DNA of 64,000 nt, from positions 62,001 through 126,000 of the forward strand of contig DASVQY010000028.1 of assembly GCA_036388895.1 (NCBI GenBank), in the 5' to 3' direction. The notes under the pieces were generated by a model. It worked only from the letters and a program-made list of their open reading frames with translations, was not told the DNA's origin and ran no database searches. Positions 59,005 to 64,000 of this stretch are shown one piece after another. The stretch comes from SXVE01 sp036388895 (GTDB lineage: Bacteria; Acidobacteriota; Blastocatellia; Pyrinomonadales; Pyrinomonadaceae). Position numbers and translations under genes: made by a program. The number at the start of each line of letters is the position of its first letter. Position 1 is the first letter of the stretch.

Positions 59005-59844
59005 ATGAGAAAAATTATCGCTCTTTGCTTTTTAATTTGCTTTGCGTGTTTGTCTTCGCTTGCTCAAAATAAACCTTTTGAAGATTTTGACAAAGCCTTG
59101 AAAACTGAAAGAGGCGGTTATAGCGGCAACAAAGAAAATTTGGCGAGAATTTTCAATCAGGAACGAAATCACCTAAGTGATAATTTTGAAACGGAACTCT
59201 GGAAATATCTTGGCGACGACATTGAAAAATATTATTGGTTGAATCTTTTTGTCGAATCAGAATCATACTTACACGGAAACAAACCATTGCCTGAACTGGC
59301 TTTCAAAATTCGTCAAAAGGGTCTTGAATTAATTGAAAAGAAAAATGATAAAAAGAGTTTAGGCAGAAAAGTGACGCTAAATCGAAAACAAGCGATTTAT
59401 TATCACAACATCGAAAAGCGTGATTTGGCAATAAGCAGCAGAACGATTGCCGAAAATATTCTCAAAGAAAACAACGAAATTTCGGCGTATGTCGGCGGAA
59501 TGTCGCGGCTCGACAAGTGTATTTACTCAAACCTTGAAAGCGATACTTCTTTTTGCGAAAAAGAATCCCAGAAGCCATTTGAAACAATAGTTTCGAGCGG
59601 TTATGTCAATGGTTTAGCCGTCGAACTTCCGCAACCTGCAAATCCGCAAAATTTGAAAGGCGAAGTTCATATCAAAGTTTTGATCGGCGAAAACGGAGAA
59701 ATAATTTCAGCCGAAGCGGTAAAGGGTAACAAAGAATTATTTGATGTATCAGTTAATGCCGCGAAAAAAGCCAAGTTCCAGCCCTTCACATTATCCGGTA
59801 AGCCGACTAAACGCTCCGGTATAATTGTTTATAAGTTTTCATAA
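59005..59844 (+). CDS. Exported protein with TonB C-terminal domain
   Basis: A 279-residue exported protein. A signal peptide (LCFLICFACLSSLAQN) is followed by a helical region of unknown kind and, from about residue 195, a TonB C-terminal-like domain: GEVHIKVLIGENGEIISAEAVKGN and AAKKAKFQPFTLSGKPTKRSGIIVYKF. There is no transmembrane energy-transducing helix, so it is not a classic TonB. Periplasmic proteins with this domain are common in acidobacteria and relatives. The sequence is AT-rich relative to mqnE. It starts seven bases after the mqnE stop codon. Confidence 0.75.
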   Translation: MRKIIALCFLICFACLSSLAQNKPFEDFDKALKTERGGYSGNKENLARIFNQERNHLSDNFETELWKYLGDDIEKYYWLNLFVESESYLHGNKPLPELAFKIRQKGLELIEKKNDKKSLGRKVTLNRKQAIYYHNIEKRDLAISSRTIAENILKENNEISAYVGGMSRLDKCIYSNLESDTSFCEKESQKPFETIVSSGYVNGLAVELPQPANPQNLKGEVHIKVLIGENGEIISAEAVKGNKELFDVSVNAAKKAKFQPFTLSGKPTKRSGIIVYKFS

Positions 59845-59918
59845 ATTTGGCGAAAAAGAATGATTGCAATTCCGAAAATAAAATTAACGCCCGCCGCTAT
59901 TTTAGAGGAGAAACTTCT

Positions 59919-60556
59919 ATGAACACGATCGCTATCACCGGTATTTTTGTTCCGACCCGTTTTCCCAGACGAACAAAATCCGTGCGCCTGCATATCGAGT
60001 TTGAAAATGAACCGGACAAAATGACAGCCGAAGAATTTTGGGAGTTTTGTCAGGAAAACAGAAAACTTCGCGCCGAGCTTACCAAAGACGGAGATGTCAT
60101 AATTATGCCGCCGACCGGATTTGAAACAAGCGGTAGAAATGCGGAAATTAAGACTCAGATAAGAGTTTGGGCAAAAAAAGACAAAAATGGAATAGTACTC
60201 GGTTCAAACGGCGGTTTTCTTTTGAAAAACGGCGCGGTTTACGCGCCCGATGCTTCGTGGACTGATAAAAAACGGCTTGAAAAATTTCCGTCGAAGAACT
60301 AAAGAAATTCTTGCAGCTCTGTCCTGATTTTGTCATCGAACTGCGCTCGGAATCGGATAATTTAATTGATTTACAAAACAAAATGGCGGAATACGTGGAA
60401 AACGGTGCGCGGCTCGGTTGGTTGATTGATCCGAAAAATAAAGAGGTTCATATATATCGCGGGGGCAGGATGGTCGAAGTCCTAGAAAATCCGCAACGCG
60501 TTTCCGGCGAAAATGTTTTAGAAGGCTTTGAACTCGACTTAACGGAAATTTGGTAG
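59919..60556 (+). pseudogene. Uma2-family nuclease, frameshifted
   Basis: GAGGAG precedes an ATG (59919) that encodes a Uma2-type PD-(D/E)XK protein: MTAEEFWEFCQENRKLRAEL, PPTGFETSGRNAEIK, GAVYAPDASW. After KRLEKFPS the frame stops at 60299-60301, and the C-terminal half (LQLCPDFVIELRSESDNL, LGWLIDPKNKEVHIYRGG) continues in another frame. One extra base near 60291-60296 joins them. Uma2 genes are often mobile and frequently decayed, but the break may also be an assembly error. The last codons overlap the next gene. Confidence 0.75.
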
Positions 60557-60561
60557 GATTT

Positions 60562-61488
60562 GTGCCGAAAAAGCGCAGTAATCTGCAAAACAAATCAGAA
60601 CTCCTCGCCGTGCGCTCGCTTTTGGGCGCAATCGGTGCGCTGCCGCTTGAAACTTCGATGCGGTTCGGCAAATCCGTCGGCGTTTTTCTTGCCAAACGCT
60701 TTCCAAGACTGCAAAAAACGGCTCGGCGCAATCTTAAAATCGCGATGCCGGAGCTATCCGACGAAGAAAAGGAAAAAATTGTGCGCGGCACGTTCAAATC
60801 TTTGGGAAGGCATCTCGGTTTCGTTTCACATTTTAGAAAATTCAAACACGAGGACATCAGAAATTTGGTCGAAGTCGTCGGCAAGGAAGAAAATTTCGAT
60901 CCGGCTTATGAAAAAGGCAAAGGAGTTTTGTTTTTCACCGGGCATTTCGGCAGTTGGGAAGTTTTCAATCTTTTGCCGCCGGCGTTCGGTTTCGGAATGA
61001 ATATTCTGGTGCGGCGCATTGATAATCCGCTGGTCGAAAATTTCGTGGATAAAATGCGAACGCGATTCGGTTCCGTCACGCTCGACAAAACAAGGTCTGC
61101 CAGAAAAATGTTTCGCGTTCTGGAAAACGGCGAATTGCTCGGAATTTTAGCGGATTTGAACGTGCAGGAAAAGGAAGGCGTTTTCGTGGATTTTTTCGGC
61201 ATTCGTTCTTCGACGACGACGAGCATCGCAAAGCTCGCGTTGAAAACCGGCGCGGCTGTTCTTCCGGCGTTTGCCGTTTGGGAAGAATCGAAGCGAAAAT
61301 ATGTCGTTTATCTCGAACCGCCAATCGAATACGAAAAAACCGGCGACGATGAAGCGGATATTTTGAATTTAACGCAGAAAATTACAAACGTAATCGAAAA
61401 ATACGTGCGCCTTTATCCCGAACAATGGCTCTGGATTCACAAGCGCTGGAACACGCGTCCGCCGGGCGAGCCGGATTTATACAAATAA
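60562..61488 (+). CDS. LpxL/HtrB-type lysophospholipid acyltransferase
   Basis: A 308-residue membrane-associated acyltransferase of the lipid A late-acyltransferase family. FTGHFGSWEVFN holds the HX4E catalytic dyad. LVRRIDNPLVENFVDKMR, LLGILADLNVQEKEGVFVDFFG and the C-terminal YPEQWLWIHKRWNTRPPGE are diagnostic. It acylates lipid A or a related glycolipid in the inner membrane, implying an outer membrane. The GTG at 60562 follows AGGA at good spacing and is preferred over a TTG at 60550. Converges with the SDR gene. Confidence 0.9.
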   Translation: MPKKRSNLQNKSELLAVRSLLGAIGALPLETSMRFGKSVGVFLAKRFPRLQKTARRNLKIAMPELSDEEKEKIVRGTFKSLGRHLGFVSHFRKFKHEDIRNLVEVVGKEENFDPAYEKGKGVLFFTGHFGSWEVFNLLPPAFGFGMNILVRRIDNPLVENFVDKMRTRFGSVTLDKTRSARKMFRVLENGELLGILADLNVQEKEGVFVDFFGIRSSTTTSIAKLALKTGAAVLPAFAVWEESKRKYVVYLEPPIEYEKTGDDEADILNLTQKITNVIEKYVRLYPEQWLWIHKRWNTRPPGEPDLYK

Positions 61489-61502
61489 GTTAAAATTTTC
61501 TT

Positions 61503-62573
61503 CTACAATTTCGGATTTTCCTCGACAAATTTTAAGAGATTTCCGACATAGCTTCTGAAGTTCGGACACGAAACGTTGTGCGGCGCGAGAAGGTTTTCGG
61601 CGACGCTCGTGTCGTAAGTTTGCGGAATAAAAAAGTAAGGAACAGCCGAAAACGGCAAACCGGTCATCGGCGGCGAGACTTTCAAATGCAGAGACCATTC
61701 GATTAATTTCGGCGACGGTTTCACAACGCTTTTTTTCCCGATCAACGCTTCCGTAATAGCGTCAAAAAGCTCTTCGGTCGTCAGCGGGTTCGGGTCAGCG
61801 AGAGCGATTGTTTTTCCAATCGCCGCCTTGTCATTTGCCAGTGCGGCAATTCCTTCGACGACGAAATCAACCGGCACGAGATTCAATTTTACATTTGCAT
61901 TGCCGACGTTAACGAAGCGCAGAAAATTCGGTGCTTTCAGCAAATACAGCATTAAATAATAAATGCCGTCGTATTTCGCCGTTTCGCCGGTTTTTGAATC
62001 GCCGACGACGACGGACGGACGAAAAACGATTGTCGGAATTTCTTTTTTCAGTTTTTCGACTTCCATTTCCGCCAGATATTTCGTTTCTTCGTAATAATTG
62101 CGAAAACCAGCGCTGTGTTCGAGCTCGTTTTCAAGAATTTCTCCGGTGCGCTGTCCGGCGACGTAGCAGGTGGAAACGTAGTTGTAGCGGCGCAGTTTCG
62201 GCACGCTGCGGACGAAATCATTGACGTTTTTCGTGCCTTCGACGTTGACGCGAAACGCTAAATCTTTTTCGACTGCCAAATCGTAAACGGCGGCAAGATG
62301 ATGAACGTCGGTCGTTTCCGTGCGAACCGTTTCCGAATCATTTTTCGACATTCCGAGATTTTCGAACGTAATGTCGCCTTCGATTAATTTGAAATTTTCC
62401 GTCGGGACATTGGTTTTACAAACGATTTTTTCGATGTCGCGTTTCGCTTTTTCGGTATATTGCGGTTGAACAAGCAGAAAAAATTTCGTCTCGCTTCGGG
62501 CGAGACGTTCGACTAATCGTTCGGCGATAAAGCCCGGAAATCCCGTGAGAAAAATTGTTTCGCTATGAATCAT
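61503..62573 (-). CDS. NAD(P)-dependent acyl-reductase-like SDR
   Basis: A 356-residue extended short-chain dehydrogenase. IFLTGFPGFIAERLVERL is the nucleotide-binding motif (TGxxGF). VNVEGTKNVNDFVRSV, YVSTCYVAG and FRNYYEETKYLAEMEVEKL (YxxxK catalytic pair) fit the 'male-sterility' or thioester-reductase group, which reduces fatty acyl-CoA or acyl-carrier thioesters. The C-terminal extension fits this class. No adenylation or carrier domain is attached. It faces the acyltransferase gene, suggesting a lipid context. Confidence 0.85.
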   Translation of the reverse strand: MIHSETIFLTGFPGFIAERLVERLARSETKFFLLVQPQYTEKAKRDIEKIVCKTNVPTENFKLIEGDITFENLGMSKNDSETVRTETTDVHHLAAVYDLAVEKDLAFRVNVEGTKNVNDFVRSVPKLRRYNYVSTCYVAGQRTGEILENELEHSAGFRNYYEETKYLAEMEVEKLKKEIPTIVFRPSVVVGDSKTGETAKYDGIYYLMLYLLKAPNFLRFVNVGNANVKLNLVPVDFVVEGIAALANDKAAIGKTIALADPNPLTTEELFDAITEALIGKKSVVKPSPKLIEWSLHLKVSPPMTGLPFSAVPYFFIPQTYDTSVAENLLAPHNVSCPNFRSYVGNLLKFVEENPKL

Positions 62574-62580
62574 ATTTTTA

Positions 62581-62610
62581 TTTTATCAATATAAATTTCA
62601 GTTGATAAAA
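62581..62610 (-). promoter_or_regulatory. Perfect inverted repeat upstream of the SDR gene
   Basis: TTTTATCAA (62581-62589) and TTGATAAAA (62602-62610) flank a 12-base centre, seven bases upstream of the SDR start codon on the minus strand. It could be an operator or a leader hairpin that hides the ribosome site. Confidence 0.45.
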
Positions 62611-62739
62611 TCATTTTTTTCTGTAATTTTCTTTTTATTGCCGCTTTTAACAACTGAAAAAGCTTGCGTTGCGGTTCGGATAAATACATAATTTTATATG
62701 ACTTAACGGTAACGGTGAAGCGCGCAATGCGGAATTGCT

Positions 62740-63009
62740 ATGACAAAGAAAAAAGCGAAAAATTCAGATGAATTGCCAAACGCTCGAAGCGAAGAAATTG
62801 TTTTGAACGAGACGGATGTTTCCGACGCGAATCTCACAAACGAATTGCGAAAACCGCTTTGGTCGGTCGTAAATTTCGACGGGCGCGTTGCCGAAAATTT
62901 AACTTACGAAGAAGCCGAACGAAAAATAGCCGAACTGCAAAATCAAAATATTTCAGGTCTCTGCATTATCACCGACGAAGCGGCGCAAAGAATTTCAAAG
63001 CGGATTTAG
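62740..63009 (+). CDS. Small acidic protein of unknown function
   Basis: An 89-residue cytoplasmic protein with no recognised domain. GCGGA precedes the ATG at good spacing. Residues 38-89 (RKPLWSVVNFDGRVAENLTYEEAERKIAELQNQNISGLCIITDEAAQRI) have the spacing of a small alpha-beta unit. Lys-rich at the start and acidic in the middle. The stop codon TAG (63007-63009) is part of the first arm of palindrome L. Confidence 0.55.
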   Translation: MTKKKAKNSDELPNARSEEIVLNETDVSDANLTNELRKPLWSVVNFDGRVAENLTYEEAERKIAELQNQNISGLCIITDEAAQRISKRI

Positions 63010-63141
63010 CCGCGAAAAACACGAAAAAGCACGAAAGGATCTTACAACTATTAATGGGTTTTTATTAAGCCTTTATTTTTCAATAATTTTGTTTCTTTTT
63101 GATTTATTTTTCGGGATCTTTTGTGTTTGTTCGCGGCTAAA
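63005..63141. repeat. Palindromic word element L, carrying stop codons of both flanking genes
   Basis: TTTAGCCGCGAAAAACACG (63005-63023) pairs with TTTTGTGTTTGTTCGCGGC followed by TAAA (63119-63141). CACGAA recurs at 10-12 bases in the left arm. Each end reads TTTAG on its own strand, supplying the TAG stop of the small acidic protein on the plus strand and of the oxidoreductase on the minus strand. Confidence 0.85.
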
Positions 63142-64000
63142 TTTCCAAAACGACTTTGCCGAAACTTTCGTTCGATTCGATATATTCGTGAGCAGCTTTA
63201 ATTTCTTCCATTTTGAAAACGCGATCAACGTTCGGCTTTAATTTCTTGTTTTCAAACAGCGGCAAAACTTCTTTGACGAAAGCCACAGTCGCTTCGGCTT
63301 TTTCTTCGTTCGAGCGCGAGCGCAGAACCGTTCCGATTATTCGGGCGCGTTTTGCCAGCGCCGTTCCGAGATTGAATTCCGCCGTTCTTCCGCCGGTCAA
63401 ACCGACCAAAATCAATCTGCCTTTTGCGGCGAGGCTTTCTAGATTCGCCGGAAAATAACTCGCGCCGACCAAATCCAAAATTACGTCGATGCCTTTTCCG
63501 TTCGTCTTGAATCGAATCAGTTCGCCGAATTGCTGCGGACTCGATTGAATGGCGTCGGAATCAGACAAAACGCTGAAATCAAGCCTGAATTGCTTGCACT
63601 TTTCCAATTTATCGAGCGTGCGCGAAGTTCCAATAGTATAAATATTTCGCGCCTTCGCCAACTGCAAAGCGGCGAGTCCGACGCCCGAACCGATGGCGTG
63701 AATTAAAAGCGTTTCGTTTTCACGCAAATTTCCCTGCGTGAAAACTGCGTCGTGCGCGGTGATAAATGCTTCGGGAATGGCGGCGGCGTCAGTGTGCGAT
63801 AAATTTTCGGGGATTTTTGCCAGCAAGGTTTCATCGGTTAAAAGCAATTCGGCTTGCGCGCCGCCCGCCGTGATGCCGAAAACTCTATCTCCGATTTTCA
63901 AATTTCTAACCGTTTCGCCCGTTTCGTAAACTTCGCCGGCAAACTCCAAACCTAAAATCCTTTCAGGGTAACCTTTCGGCGCGGAGTAAAAACCTTTGCG
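63137..64000 (-). CDS. Zinc-independent quinone oxidoreductase-like MDR enzyme, N-terminus outside window
   Basis: The C-terminal 287 residues of a medium-chain dehydrogenase/reductase. LIHAIGSGVGLAALQLAKARNIYTIGTSRT is the NADPH-binding GxGxxG region, and DVILDLVGASYFPANLESLAAKGRLILVGL matches quinone oxidoreductases (QorA/PIG3-like). No zinc-binding cysteines are visible in the part present. The frame remains open to the end of the window (GLEFAGEVYETGE...), so its start lies beyond base 64000. Its stop TAG lies in palindrome L. Confidence 0.88.
   Translation of the reverse strand, partial: RKGFYSAPKGYPERILGLEFAGEVYETGETVRNLKIGDRVFGITAGGAQAELLLTDETLLAKIPENLSHTDAAAIPEAFITAHDAVFTQGNLRENETLLIHAIGSGVGLAALQLAKARNIYTIGTSRTLDKLEKCKQFRLDFSVLSDSDAIQSSPQQFGELIRFKTNGKGIDVILDLVGASYFPANLESLAAKGRLILVGLTGGRTAEFNLGTALAKRARIIGTVLRSRSNEEKAEATVAFVKEVLPLFENKKLKPNVDRVFKMEEIKAAHEYIESNESFGKVVLEI

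Overview
The window reads as an ordinary chromosomal stretch of a Gram-negative, probably aerobic bacterium. The likeliest placement is Acidobacteriota, class Blastocatellia (Pyrinomonas-like). That placement is inference from gene content: a pyrophosphate-driven ion pump, futalosine-type menaquinone genes, a soluble Ser/Thr kinase carrying TolB-like and TPR modules, several exported proteins with carboxypeptidase-regulatory domains, and an LpxL/HtrB-type acyltransferase implying an outer membrane. GC content is moderate by eye. I see no rRNA, tRNA, CRISPR array, prophage, transposase or integrase.

Layout. 0-9 kb: a frameshifted M48-peptidase relative, YjbQ, the membrane pyrophosphatase, carA, signal peptidase I, a class V aminotransferase, an exported unknown and an ECF-like sigma factor. 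9-15 kb: PilZ protein, 3D-domain cell-wall protein with a long structured leader, GNAT, lipA, a small S26 peptidase, Ppx/GppA, CBS protein. 15-18 kb: SixA-like phosphatase and a PhoB/PhoR-type pair preceded by a four-unit Pho-box-like array, then a CarD-like regulator. 18-27 kb: housekeeping block (queF, DnaQ-like exonuclease, pyrE, truA, uppS, cdsA, aspS) with small accessory genes. 27-31 kb: DASS transporter and CstA. 31-43 kb: mostly exported or regulatory proteins of unknown role plus an HD-GYP protein. 43-46 kb: wecB and a UDP-sugar dehydrogenase, which supply activated sugars for surface polysaccharide. 46-54 kb: a large unknown, a 1273-residue kinase with a duplicated effector module, phospholipase-D-type synthase and an EEP hydrolase. 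54-59 kb: menaquinone genes (MqnP-like prenyltransferase, MqnE) around an AT-rich segment with a 5'-truncated second prenyltransferase. 59-64 kb: TonB-domain protein, broken Uma2 nuclease, acyltransferase, acyl reductase-like SDR and a partial quinone oxidoreductase.

The most unusual feature is a set of at least thirteen long imperfect palindromes in the gaps between genes. Their arms are built of short words repeated every 7, 9 or about 11 bases. Different loci use different words but share the architecture, and the arms often contain or abut the stop or start codons of the flanking genes. Separately, five single-base indels break four non-housekeeping genes, all but one of them in homopolymers. 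These may be real decay or assembly error.
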